Origin: an uncultured Bacteroidales bacterium
GTDB taxonomy: Bacteria > Bacteroidota > Bacteroidia > Bacteroidales > UBA932
NCBI GenBank assembly: GCA_934667175.1
Contig: CAKULN010000015.1
Coordinates: 1-63,118, forward strand
DNA: 63,118 bases
Direction: 5' to 3'
Shown here: piece after piece, positions 1 through 10,535 of the stretch
Layout of the letters: each line of letters starts with the position of its first letter
Numbering within the stretch: the stretch's first letter is position 1
Position numbers and translations under genes: made by a program
The notes under the pieces: generated by a model
Databases searched by the model: none
Told to the model about the DNA's origin: nothing
The model's input: the letters and a program-made list of their open reading frames with translations, nothing else

Positions 1-113
1 TTAATGCATTTCCTACCACTCGTTGACACTGAGCGTATTGCGTTTAGACATAACATAGAGAGGGTGATATTAATTCTCATGAAAAAGAATCAGACAAAGA
101 TTTACCTTGCGTT

Positions 114-202
114 GGCACCGTCGCTTGGAGGGCATGGCGGCCCTTTACCCGGACAGGGCGCGCGAAGCGCGTAGGCCGCCATGCCCTCCAAGCGACGGTG
201 CC
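114..202. repeat. Perfect 29-bp inverted repeat
   Basis: Arms at 114-142 and 174-202 are exact reverse complements, separated by 31 bases. The loop contains a smaller GC-rich palindrome (GCGCGAAGCGC). No protein-coding gene is supported in 1-450, and the reading frames here only follow the repeat. The structure could form a very stable hairpin or cruciform. It is not followed by a T-run, so it is not an ordinary terminator. Confidence 0.85.
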
Positions 203-355
203 CCTGACCGAAGAAATCCCTGTGACAGCCTCCAGCAACGCTATGCTTTGTAAGAAAACTTTCAAGACGTAACTCAGTGGTGCTTCAGATATTAAGTATT
301 TCCTGTACAGGCTATCTAAGATATATGCCTGAACACATACTTTTGGACTTGATCC

Positions 356-377
356 CGCTTCGACAGGCTCAGCGACC
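356..377. repeat. REP-like palindrome copy
   Basis: One copy of the interspersed repeat, GC variant, with core CGACAGGCTC and right arm AGCGACC. It lies alone between the large inverted repeat and the tRNA-Cys terminator. Confidence 0.75.
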
Positions 378-416
378 CTGATAGTCAAGAGTTATCACGT
401 TTGTTTGGGTACAAGA

Positions 417-446
417 AACCCCGCGGAGTTTGTTCTGCGGGGTTTT
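417..446 (-). terminator. Terminator of tRNA-Cys
   Basis: Stem AACCCCGC (417-424) pairs with GCGGGGTT (437-444) directly downstream of the tRNA-Cys gene on the minus strand. The minus-strand RNA ends in a short U-rich tract. Confidence 0.75.
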
Positions 447-450
447 GAAG

Positions 451-521
451 AGGTGCCTAGCGGAATCGAACCGCTGTAGCAGGTTTTGCAGACCTGTGCC
501 TAACCGCTCGGCCAAAGCACC
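451..521 (-). tRNA. tRNA-Cys (anticodon GCA)
   Basis: Read on the minus strand, this 71-base sequence folds as a full cloverleaf. The acceptor stem GGTGCTT pairs with AGGCACC, with one G-U pair. The anticodon stem ACAGG/CCTG-type helix carries a loop with GCA after T33, and the T-loop is TTCGATT. No CCA is encoded. It has its own promoter (537-566) and terminator (417-446), so it is a single-gene transcription unit. Confidence 0.93.
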
Positions 522-536
522 ATTGGTTGTGGAATG

Positions 537-566
537 CAAAGATAATGCTTTTTCTATTATTTACAA
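537..566 (-). promoter_or_regulatory. Promoter of tRNA-Cys
   Basis: On the minus strand a TTG (564-566) lies exactly 19 bases upstream of TATCTTTG (537-544). This matches the Bacteroidota -33/-7 promoter. The tRNA begins 15 bases downstream. Confidence 0.85.
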
Positions 567-629
567 ATTTTTCTTTCAATAGAGATCCGAAAAGAGGGGG
601 CGTGAACAATGATATTGCTTTAAAATTAG

Positions 630-637
630 TAAATTTG
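630..637 (+). promoter_or_regulatory. Possible -7 element for the gene at 749
   Basis: TAAATTTG matches TAnnTTTG. No TTG lies at the usual distance upstream, and a REP copy (656-684) lies between this box and the gene, so the assignment is tentative. Confidence 0.4.
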
Positions 638-655
638 TAAACTTTGAGTTTCATT

Positions 656-684
656 CCGGTCACTTCGACAAGCTCAGTGACCGG
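656..684. repeat. REP-like palindrome copy
   Basis: A textbook AT-variant copy: arms CCGGTCACT and AGTGACCGG are exact reverse complements around the core TCGACAAGCTC. It sits in the 5' leader region of the metallophosphoesterase gene. Confidence 0.85.
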
Positions 685-748
685 AAAAAAGTTCAGTGGC
701 CGGAAAGGGGTTTGTGGCCGGATGACAATTAGGTAGGGATTAGAAGTA

Positions 749-2632
749 ATGATGTATAAGAATATGAGGAGAATAATATCAGCGATGGCTGCCGTGTGCG
801 TGTGCGCGGCGGCGGTCATGGCGCAGGAGGTGCCTGTCAGATTCGCGTTCCTGACGGATCTGCACTATTCGGCCGGAAGCGGATCAGTCCGCGATCTGAG
901 CCGCTGCGTCAAGGATGTCAACACTATTGACGGACTGGACTTTGTCCTCGTGGGCGGGGATCTTACGGATTTCGGGACAGACGAGGAGATCGCGGCTGTC
1001 AAACAGATGCTTGACTCGCTTAAGTACAAGTACTATGTCGTGGCCGGAAACCACGACGCCAAGTGGTCCGAGAGCGGGTGCAACACTTTCCTGAAAGTCT
1101 TCGGCTACGAAAACTTCGAGTTCGGGTGCAAGGGCTGGCGCTTCATCGGCTGCAACTGCGGCCCTGACATGAGGATGGCTCCGGCGCTGATCCCTCAGGA
1201 AAGCATGGAGTGGCTGAAAGGCCTGAAGCCGGGCGAAAAGACGGTTTTCATCAACCACTATCCGCAGGACACATCAGTTCTGAACTACTTCGATGTGACC
1301 AGAGAACTTAAGAGGATAGGCACTCGTTTCGCGATCGGCGGTCACTGGCACAGCAACGTGGCGTTGAACTACGATGGAATCCCTGGCGTGCTGGACCGTT
1401 CGACGCTGACCGCGGGTAAACAGCCGGGCTACAATCTGTTCACAATCCGGAACGACAGTGTGACAGTCTCAGAAAGAAGGCTCTTCGGCACAACCACAGT
1501 CCAGCTTGAGCCATGGTACACCAGAAAACTCACCGAAGTCAAGGACACAGTCACTTACGATGCAGACGGCCTCCCGGCAAGCTACCCTTGGATGCGCTAC
1601 GACGTCAACGCCGACAGCCCTGTGAAGGAAGTATGGAAGCTCAAGGACGACAGCAATATTGTCGCAGGTTTTGCAAGAGACGGTGGTAAAGCCTGGTACT
1701 CAACCGCTTCCGGCTACATCCGGTGCATCAGCGTCAAAGATGGTAAAAGAATATGGTCGAAGAAGTTCCCGGGAAAGATCTTTTCGACCCCTGCCGTGAA
1801 GGGAAAGTATCTTGTCTTCGGCTGCACGGACGGCAACATCTATGCGTTGAACGCAAGAAACGGAAAGACAATCTGGAAATACTCCGCAAGAAAGTCCGTT
1901 CTGGGCAGCCCTGTGATATTCGATGACAAAGTGTACGTCGGCGCTTCGGACGGATGCTTCAGGGCTCTCGCTCTGAAGACAGGGAAGGCCGTGTGGACAT
2001 ATTCAGACGTTCAAGGATTCATCGAATGCCGCGCCTACGTCGACAAGGAGCAGGTCGTGTTCGGATCTTGGGGCAACAGGCTGTATTCGCTTGACCCTCA
2101 GACTGGCGCGCTCCAATGGGAGTGGAAATGCGAGAAACCTTCGAGGATGTACTCGCCCGCGGCCGTGTGGCCTGTCAAGGCGTGCGGGAAGATATTCATA
2201 GCTGTTCCGGACAGGCGGCTCTACGCTCTTGACGCCGCGACCGGAAAGGAACTCAGGCATTATGAGAAATCAGCTCGGGAGGCTGTGGGTGTCTCGCCGG
2301 ACGGAAAGAAGGTTTATTGCAAATCCATGTGGCACACAATCACTTCCGTGGACGCCGCAAGCCTTGAGGTGGATTGGCGTGCGGAGACAGGCGCCGGCTA
2401 TGAGATTTCTCCGACCTCGATCGTACGCATCGGGAACGAGGTGATCATGCCGACCGACAAAGGCAACATCATCGGATTCGATGCCGAGGACGGTCGCAGG
2501 CTTTGGGCGAGGAAGATCTCCATCGCACTTGTGAACCCGATGGAGGTCTGGAGCGAAGGGGGCGCCACCTACATCCTTGCCTCAACCATGGACGGGACGG
2601 TGACGCTGCTGAGAAAAGATAGGCTTGGGTAA
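749..2632 (+). CDS. Secreted metallophosphoesterase with PQQ-type beta-propeller
   Basis: The 627-residue protein has an N-terminal signal peptide (about residues 1-26, ending VMAQ). A calcineurin-like metallophosphoesterase domain follows. Its metal-binding motifs are all present: D37/H39 in TDLHY, GGDLTD (69-74), GNHD (100-103), NHYP (169-172) and GHWH (198-201). From about residue 295 to the end there are repeated blades of the type dGxIyALNAkTGKxxW, the PQQ/quinoprotein-like propeller. Family knowledge supports a periplasmic phosphoesterase; the substrate is not deducible. The start could also be the ATG at 764 (MRRIISAM), which keeps the signal peptide. The gene precedes a beta-galactosidase on the same strand, with REP copies between them. 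Confidence 0.88.
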   Translation: MMYKNMRRIISAMAAVCVCAAAVMAQEVPVRFAFLTDLHYSAGSGSVRDLSRCVKDVNTIDGLDFVLVGGDLTDFGTDEEIAAVKQMLDSLKYKYYVVAGNHDAKWSESGCNTFLKVFGYENFEFGCKGWRFIGCNCGPDMRMAPALIPQESMEWLKGLKPGEKTVFINHYPQDTSVLNYFDVTRELKRIGTRFAIGGHWHSNVALNYDGIPGVLDRSTLTAGKQPGYNLFTIRNDSVTVSERRLFGTTTVQLEPWYTRKLTEVKDTVTYDADGLPASYPWMRYDVNADSPVKEVWKLKDDSNIVAGFARDGGKAWYSTASGYIRCISVKDGKRIWSKKFPGKIFSTPAVKGKYLVFGCTDGNIYALNARNGKTIWKYSARKSVLGSPVIFDDKVYVGASDGCFRALALKTGKAVWTYSDVQGFIECRAYVDKEQVVFGSWGNRLYSLDPQTGALQWEWKCEKPSRMYSPAAVWPVKACGKIFIAVPDRRLYALDAATGKELRHYEKSAREAVGVSPDGKKVYCKSMWHTITSVDAASLEVDWRAETGAGYEISPTSIVRIGNEVIMPTDKGNIIGFDAEDGRRLWARKISIALVNPMEVWSEGGATYILASTMDGTVTLLRKDRLG

Positions 2633-2635
2633 GGA

Positions 2636-2712
2636 GGTCGCTTCGACAGGCTCAGCGGCCGATAGGATCGGCTACCGACAAGATACCGTCACTTCGACAG
2701 GCTCAGCGACCG
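2636..2712. repeat. Two REP-like copies between genes
   Basis: Two direct-oriented copies, each with core CTTCGACAGGCTCAGC, lie 45 bases downstream of each other after the stop of the phosphoesterase gene. They are joined by a short tract that itself repeats CGGCTACCGA-like fragments. They occupy most of the 127-base gap before the beta-galactosidase. Confidence 0.8.
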
Positions 2713-2756
2713 ACAGGCACGGCGATAGGTAGAGAAATCAACAAGAATATGATTAA

Positions 2757-5927
<3,171 letters not shown>

Positions 5928-5937
5928 GGCAAAACGC

Positions 5938-5967
5938 TTGTATATCCTCAAAAAAGGATTAAATTTG
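5938..5967 (+). promoter_or_regulatory. Promoter of rpmE2
   Basis: TTG (5938-5940), 19 bases, then TAAATTTG (5960-5967). This exactly fits the Bacteroidota -33/-7 promoter. Transcription should start about 7 bases later, leaving a leader of roughly 40 bases before L31. Confidence 0.8.
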
Positions 5968-6012
5968 CAAAATCTTTGAAAGAAGTTAAACAACTTTAAA
6001 AACAATAAAGAA

Positions 6013-6264
6013 ATGAAAAAAGGACTTCATCCCGAAACCTACCGCCTTGTAGCTTTCAAGGATATGTCGAACGACACCGTGTTCATCACCCGTTCATGCG
6101 CAGAGACAAAAGAGACTCTCGTGGTTGACGGAGTTGAGTATCCGGTTGTAAAGGTCGAGATCTCCAACACCTCTCACCCATTCTACACAGGCAAAGTCAA
6201 GCTCGTTGACACCGCTGGTCGCGTTGACAAATTCTACCAGAGATACAAGAACCGCCAGAAGTAA
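6013..6264 (+). CDS. rpmE2: 50S ribosomal protein L31 type B
   Basis: An 83-residue protein matching the type B (zinc-free) L31 family: MKKGLHPETYR at the start, SNTSHPFYTG in the middle and FYQRYKNRQK at the end. It lacks the CxxC pair of the zinc-binding type A form; only one Cys is present. It is part of the large ribosomal subunit. It has its own promoter (5938-5967) and terminator (6284-6320), so it is transcribed alone and probably constitutively. A full-length, ordinary member of the family. Confidence 0.96.
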   Translation: MKKGLHPETYRLVAFKDMSNDTVFITRSCAETKETLVVDGVEYPVVKVEISNTSHPFYTGKVKLVDTAGRVDKFYQRYKNRQK

Positions 6265-6283
6265 TTTCTGTCACGGAATCGAT

Positions 6284-6320
6284 AATAAAGAGGACAGTCT
6301 GTCAGACTGTCCTCTTTATT
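6284..6320 (+). terminator. Terminator of rpmE2
   Basis: A 17-bp perfect stem (6284-6300 with 6304-6320) with a three-base loop, ending in a T-rich arm. It lies 20 bases after the L31 stop codon. Confidence 0.88.
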
Positions 6321-6375
6321 TATGATATCCACATCATATTTCGGATCAAAAAAGTTGAAATTGTCAGCAGAATAT

Positions 6376-6406
6376 TTTGGATGTTAAAGATTTTTGCCTA
6401 TCTTTG
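6376..6406 (+). promoter_or_regulatory. Promoter of tRNA-Glu
   Basis: TTTG (6376-6379), 19 bases, then TATCTTTG (6399-6406). This is a full match to both elements of the Bacteroidota promoter, 18 bases before the tRNA. Confidence 0.88.
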
Positions 6407-6424
6407 CAATCCCAAAACCGAAAC

Positions 6425-6496
6425 GCTGGGTTCGTATAACGGTTAGTACTCAAGATTCTCAATCTTGCAATAGGAGTTCGATTCTCCTACCCAGTA
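6425..6496 (+). tRNA. tRNA-Glu (anticodon CTC)
   Basis: The acceptor stem GCTGGGT (6425-6431) pairs with ACCCAGT, with one G-U pair. The anticodon stem CAAGA/TCTTG encloses the loop TTCTCAA, giving anticodon CTC. The T-arm is AGGAG-TTCGATT-CTCCT. A CTC anticodon reads only GAG; many bacteria use a single TTC isoacceptor. GAG is frequent in the genes of this window, which fits. It is a single-gene unit with its own promoter and terminator. Confidence 0.88.
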
Positions 6497-6526
6497 CAAG
6501 GGTGCCGGCAACGGTGCCTAATGATT

Positions 6527-6560
6527 AAAAAGGAATCGCTCGAAAGAACGGTTCCTTTTT
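6527..6560 (+). terminator. Terminator of tRNA-Glu
   Basis: AAAAAGGAA (6527-6535) pairs with TTCCTTTTT (6552-6560), ending in a T-run. Confidence 0.8.
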
Positions 6561-6562
6561 CA

Positions 6563-6592
6563 TTGTCAATGATGGGATATTCATTAAATTTG
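6563..6592 (+). promoter_or_regulatory. Promoter of the SGNH esterase gene
   Basis: TTG (6563-6565), 19 bases, TAAATTTG (6585-6592). The start codon follows 20 bases later, so the 5' leader is short. Confidence 0.78.
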
Positions 6593-6612
6593 CAAAAACT
6601 AAAGTAAAAATC

Positions 6613-7755
6613 ATGAAAGCTAAAAGGATAACACTTCTGGCGGCGGCTGCCTTCTGCGCCGCTGCGATGTATGCGGCCCCGAAAACGGCAGAGAGCATAA
6701 TCAAGGCCTCAGACTCAAGGATCACCTACATCGGCAGGACTGAAGTCAAGGACGGGAATGTCTCGTTTGACTGGACCGGAGTCTACGCCAAAGTCAGATT
6801 TCAGGGCAATTCTTTGGGTTTCAAAGTGTCCGACACGAAGAAAAACTACTACAACGTCTGGCTCGACAGCTCGATGGACACCAAGCCGGACAAGGTAGTG
6901 GCAGTGCACGGGACAGACACGACCATCGCGCTCTTCAGCGCCGAGGAGCTCAAGGCGCGGTTCGGGAAAGACAGGAAAGCGGCCAAGGCCCCACATCAGG
7001 TGATTATCCAGAAGCGCACCGAGGGCGAGCAGGGCATCACGACCATCAGCGAGTTCATCACCGACGGTGAGTTCCTCCAGGCTGACGCTCCCAAGGACAG
7101 GATCATTGAATATATAGGAGACTCCTACACCTGCGGCTATGGCACGGAAAGCTCAAACAAGGAGCGGTTCAAGCCGGAGACCGAGAACCAGAACCTGACC
7201 TACGCATGCGCCGTGGCGAGATACTTCGATGCGGACCAGATTGTCGTGGCCCATTCCGGCATGGGGATAGTCAGGAACTACAACAGCAAGTTCACGGACT
7301 ACTGCATGCCCGAGCGCTATACTCAGACATTTGACACCGACAAGGAGCCCATCTGGGACGCCAAGTCCTGCGGACTAAAGCCGGACATCACGGTCATCTA
7401 TCTGGGCACCAACGACTTCTCAAGAGGGATGCAGCCGGCTGAAAGGCTGTTCGTCAAGAACTACATCAAACTCATGAAAGAAGTCAAGGACAACTATGGC
7501 GAGGGACACCCGATCCTCTGCATGGTACCAAAGCACGACTATCTTATGTTTGAATATGTCCGCAAGGTCCTGGACAGCTGCGGATTGAAGAACGTCCACA
7601 TGCTGGCGCTTTGCCAGTCAGTCCACGACAATGTCAAGGACATGGGAGCTGACGGGCATCCAAACTACAGCGGACATCTCAAAATCGCCCACAACGTGAT
7701 ACCGTACGTCTCAACCATCACTGGGTGGGGACTTACCGGCAACGCCATAAAATAA
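6613..7755 (+). CDS. Secreted SGNH-type esterase, CE2-like acetyl esterase
   Basis: The 380-residue protein has a signal peptide (about 1-22, ending MYAA). Residues about 36-155 look like the beta-sandwich N-terminal domain of carbohydrate esterase family 2 (start RITYIGR, then FDWTGVYAKVRFQG). An SGNH hydrolase domain follows with the nucleophile S171 in IGDSYT, block III GTND (265-268) and the D347/H349 pair in DGHPNYSG. Family knowledge points to deacetylation of polysaccharides such as xylan or mannan in the periplasm. This is consistent with the nearby beta-galactosidase, but the exact substrate is inferred only. The next gene starts 6 bases downstream, so the three genes to 10280 form an operon. 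Confidence 0.88.
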   Translation: MKAKRITLLAAAAFCAAAMYAAPKTAESIIKASDSRITYIGRTEVKDGNVSFDWTGVYAKVRFQGNSLGFKVSDTKKNYYNVWLDSSMDTKPDKVVAVHGTDTTIALFSAEELKARFGKDRKAAKAPHQVIIQKRTEGEQGITTISEFITDGEFLQADAPKDRIIEYIGDSYTCGYGTESSNKERFKPETENQNLTYACAVARYFDADQIVVAHSGMGIVRNYNSKFTDYCMPERYTQTFDTDKEPIWDAKSCGLKPDITVIYLGTNDFSRGMQPAERLFVKNYIKLMKEVKDNYGEGHPILCMVPKHDYLMFEYVRKVLDSCGLKNVHMLALCQSVHDNVKDMGADGHPNYSGHLKIAHNVIPYVSTITGWGLTGNAIK

Positions 7756-7761
7756 TCCATC

Positions 7762-8163
7762 ATGACAACTAAAGGCAGAATATTCACATGGACCGGAGTC
7801 ATCCTCGCTCTGACACTGGCCGGATTCATCTACTTCCGGTTCTACTTCGTCTTCGGTGACGGAGTGAAAGCCGGCGAACTCAACCAATTCATCTACAAAG
7901 GCTATGTCTGGAAAACCTACGAGGGGAAGCTGATCCAGGCAGGGTTCAGGGGCTCGAACAAGAACTCCGGAGGCGCGGCGATTGAATCCTACATATTCGA
8001 CTTTTCCGTGGCCGATGAGGAGGTCGCCAACGAGCTCATGAGATGCAGCGGCAAGACGGTGGAACTGCATTACAAGGAATATCTTGGAACCCTTCCGTGG
8101 CGCGGAATGCAGAAATACGTCGTGGACAGGATCGTCTCGACATCCAACACAATCAGCGAATGA
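7762..8163 (+). CDS. Small membrane-anchored protein of unknown function
   Basis: A 133-residue protein with one N-terminal membrane segment (about residues 9-28) and a soluble remainder that should face the periplasm. It begins 6 bases after the esterase gene, and its stop overlaps the start of the S9 peptidase gene (ATGA at 8160-8163), so it is translationally coupled. Residues around VWKTYEGKLIQAG and a C-terminal YKEYLGTLPWRG block resemble a conserved Bacteroidota family. I recall that family being labelled in databases as 6-phosphogluconate dehydrogenase, but nothing here looks like a dehydrogenase. Function unknown. Confidence 0.8.
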   Translation: MTTKGRIFTWTGVILALTLAGFIYFRFYFVFGDGVKAGELNQFIYKGYVWKTYEGKLIQAGFRGSNKNSGGAAIESYIFDFSVADEEVANELMRCSGKTVELHYKEYLGTLPWRGMQKYVVDRIVSTSNTISE

Positions 8164-10280
8164 TGAAAAAGGCACTTTTACTTTTCGTGTTGGCCACGCC
8201 AACCGCACTGTGGGCCCAGACCGGAGTCGTCACGACACATCCGGCCAATCCGGAGGGGAAACTTCTCACGATGGAAGAGGCTGTGCTTGGCAGGAATGTC
8301 CGTCCCGCGAATGTCTCGGCGTCCTGGAAAGACAGCGACACCTTCATATTCCGCAAGGACGGCAAGTGGATGCAGGAGAACCTCCGTACGGGAGAGATTT
8401 CTGAATATGCCGCCACAAGGCTTCCGGAAGGCTTCCCGAAAGAAGCCGAAAACATCACACGAAGCGACACCGGAACATTCGCCTACACGGTGGGCAATGA
8501 CCTTTACATCTTCGGCAAGTCTCCTGTCCTTGTGGCTAAAAGCGAGAACCCAGACATCACCTTCGGGCAAACCGTCAGCCGGAACGAATTTGGAATAGAC
8601 GGAGGAATATTCTGGTCTCCGGACGGTTCCAAGCTGGCTTTCTACAGGAAAGATGACTCGAAGGTCTCCGATTTCCCACTTCTGGACATCACGACACGCA
8701 CGGGGTCGCTTAAGAACATAAAATACCCGATGAACGGCATGGACAGCGAGAATGTCCAGCTCGGTGTTTACGATGTGGAGGCAAGGAAGACCGTCTGGTG
8801 CGATGTGGATGAATATGGCAGCGATCAGTATCTTACCAACATAAGCTGGTCGCCGGACAGCAGGAACATCTTCATCCAGGTGCTTGACCGCACGCAGAAA
8901 CATCTGAAACTGAACATGTACCGTGCTTCTGACGGATCGTTGGCCCGCACAGTTCTCTACGAGGATGACTCCCGCTACGTCGAGCCTCTGGACCCGCTGC
9001 GATTCCTCAAGGGGACATATTCATTCATCTACAGGACCAACAACCGCGACGGCTACCGCAACCTTTACCTCTGTGACACGTTGGGGACGGTCAGGAGGCT
9101 GACGACTGTTGACGCCGATGTGGAATATCTGGACAATGACGGGAGGTTTGTCTATTATACTTCGGCGGAGGTTTCTCCGGTGGAGAATCATCTGTTCAGG
9201 ATAGAGGTCAAGACATCGCTTCGGCACTTCGACAAGCTCAGTGCCCGGCAAGATAACCGGTCCCTGAGTTTGCCGAAGGGGCAATTTATGGCAAAGATTC
9301 CTGCTGACATCGTGGCCAAGGCCAAGTTCGGAAAACCGGTCAGGCTGACGTCCGAGGAAGGCTGGCACACGATAAGCCTCAACGAGGGCTGCACCAAGTA
9401 CATCGACAGCTACAGCAGCTTCAACGTGCCGCGTGTGACAAACATCATGACAGCAGATGGAAAACTGATCCGCAACCTTGCCACAGCCGAAGACCCTCTC
9501 AAAGCCTACAAGACAGGAGAAGTTCTCTTCGGGACTGTTAAGAGCGCCGACGGCAAGTACGACAACTGGTACCGACTCTTCCTGCCGACGGATTTCGATC
9601 CCGCGAAAAAATACCCTGTGGTTCTCTACGTTTACGGAGGGCCTCACTCTCAGATGGTCCAGAACACATGGCTCGGACAGGTACGGATGTGGGAGATGCT
9701 GATGGCACAGAAAGGCTACATCGTCTATGTGCAGGACAACCGTGGCACACAAAACAGGGGCGCTGAATATGAGAAAGCCATCCACCGTCATTGCGGACAG
9801 GCCGAGATGGCCGACCAGATGGTTGGCATCGGCATGCTGAAAGCCCTGCCGTTCGTGGATTCGAACAGAATCGGAGTCCACGGCTGGAGCTACGGCGGAT
9901 TCATGACCATCTCACTGATGACAAACTATCCGGAGACATTCAAGGTGGGTGTCGCCGGCGGTCCGGTGATCGACTGGAAATGGTACGAGATCATGTACGG
10001 TGAACGCTACATGGAGACGGAGGCCACAAACCCTGAAGGATTCTCGCAGACAAGCCTGATCGGCAAGGTGGACAATCTCAAAGGCAAATTGCTCATCTGT
10101 CAGGGAGCGATCGACAACACAGTGGTCTGGGAGCACAGCTTGAGTTTCGTGCAGAAATGCATAGAGAACAATATCCAGCTGGATTACTTCCCATACCCTT
10201 GCTCCGAACACAATGTCTTCGGAAAATGGAGAATACACCTCATGGACAAGGTGACAAATTACTTCGATGACTATCTTTAG
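8160..10280 (+). CDS. S9 family dipeptidyl peptidase (DPP IV-like)
   Basis: The 706-residue protein begins with a signal peptide ending in LWAQ, so it is periplasmic. An eight-bladed beta-propeller of the DPP IV type covers about residues 60-460, followed by an alpha/beta-hydrolase domain. The nucleophile Ser lies at about residue 577 in GWSYGG, the acid Asp in GAIDNTVVW and the His in CSEHNVFG. It would remove dipeptides or tripeptides after proline or alanine. The start is ATG at 8160 (overlapping the previous stop) or 8163; both give the same signal peptide. Residues about 354-375 (RHFDKLSARQDNRSLSLPKG) are encoded by an inserted REP-like repeat, placed in the propeller just before the last blades. 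Confidence 0.93.
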   Translation: MMKKALLLFVLATPTALWAQTGVVTTHPANPEGKLLTMEEAVLGRNVRPANVSASWKDSDTFIFRKDGKWMQENLRTGEISEYAATRLPEGFPKEAENITRSDTGTFAYTVGNDLYIFGKSPVLVAKSENPDITFGQTVSRNEFGIDGGIFWSPDGSKLAFYRKDDSKVSDFPLLDITTRTGSLKNIKYPMNGMDSENVQLGVYDVEARKTVWCDVDEYGSDQYLTNISWSPDSRNIFIQVLDRTQKHLKLNMYRASDGSLARTVLYEDDSRYVEPLDPLRFLKGTYSFIYRTNNRDGYRNLYLCDTLGTVRRLTTVDADVEYLDNDGRFVYYTSAEVSPVENHLFRIEVKTSLRHFDKLSARQDNRSLSLPKGQFMAKIPADIVAKAKFGKPVRLTSEEGWHTISLNEGCTKYIDSYSSFNVPRVTNIMTADGKLIRNLATAEDPLKAYKTGEVLFGTVKSADGKYDNWYRLFLPTDFDPAKKYPVVLYVYGGPHSQMVQNTWLGQVRMWEMLMAQKGYIVYVQDNRGTQNRGAEYEKAIHRHCGQAEMADQMVGIGMLKALPFVDSNRIGVHGWSYGGFMTISLMTNYPETFKVGVAGGPVIDWKWYEIMYGERYMETEATNPEGFSQTSLIGKVDNLKGKLLICQGAIDNTVVWEHSLSFVQKCIENNIQLDYFPYPCSEHNVFGKWRIHLMDKVTNYFDDYL
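9219..9284. repeat. REP-like pair inside the S9 peptidase gene
   Basis: A copy with core CACTTCGACAAGCTCAGTG is followed by a degenerate inverted partner (CTGAGTTTGCCGAAG). It is read in the frames giving HFDKLS and SLSLPK. The reading frame stays open. Confidence 0.8.
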
Positions 10281-10470
10281 TAACCTTCAAAGAATAACCT
10301 GCATCATCTTAAGGAATCTTTTCGGTCTATATCTCTTTTCTCATCAGTCATGTGCCACCGGCACACTCATTCTTCGAAAATAGATCTATCCTCGAAAATA
10401 TTCTCTTAATCTGAGGCAACTTATTTTTTTCATGTTACTTAAATAACAATTCTCTATCCACTGACATCAT

Positions 10471-10512
10471 CAAAAACAGGGCGGCTTCATGACGGGCCGT
10501 CCTGTTTTTTTT
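10471..10512. terminator. Bidirectional terminator between convergent genes
   Basis: Arms AAAACAGGGCGGC and GGCCGTCCTGTTTT pair with few mismatches and end in eight T on the plus strand; the opposite strand also ends in T. It serves the S9 peptidase operon (+) and the collagen-like gene (-). The rest of 10281-10535 holds only a small GTGCC/GGCAC hairpin at 10351-10363. Confidence 0.8.
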
Positions 10513-10535
10513 CAAATGCGCGGATTATAAATGAA

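Noticed and set aside
77..388. 103-codon minus-strand frame at the left end
   Set aside because: It runs through the inverted repeat and a REP copy and shows no protein-like pattern.
8043..8160. Upstream extension of the S9 peptidase
   Set aside because: It overlaps the preceding small membrane protein in another frame; the signal peptide begins at 8160/8163 and the ATGA overlap marks the start.
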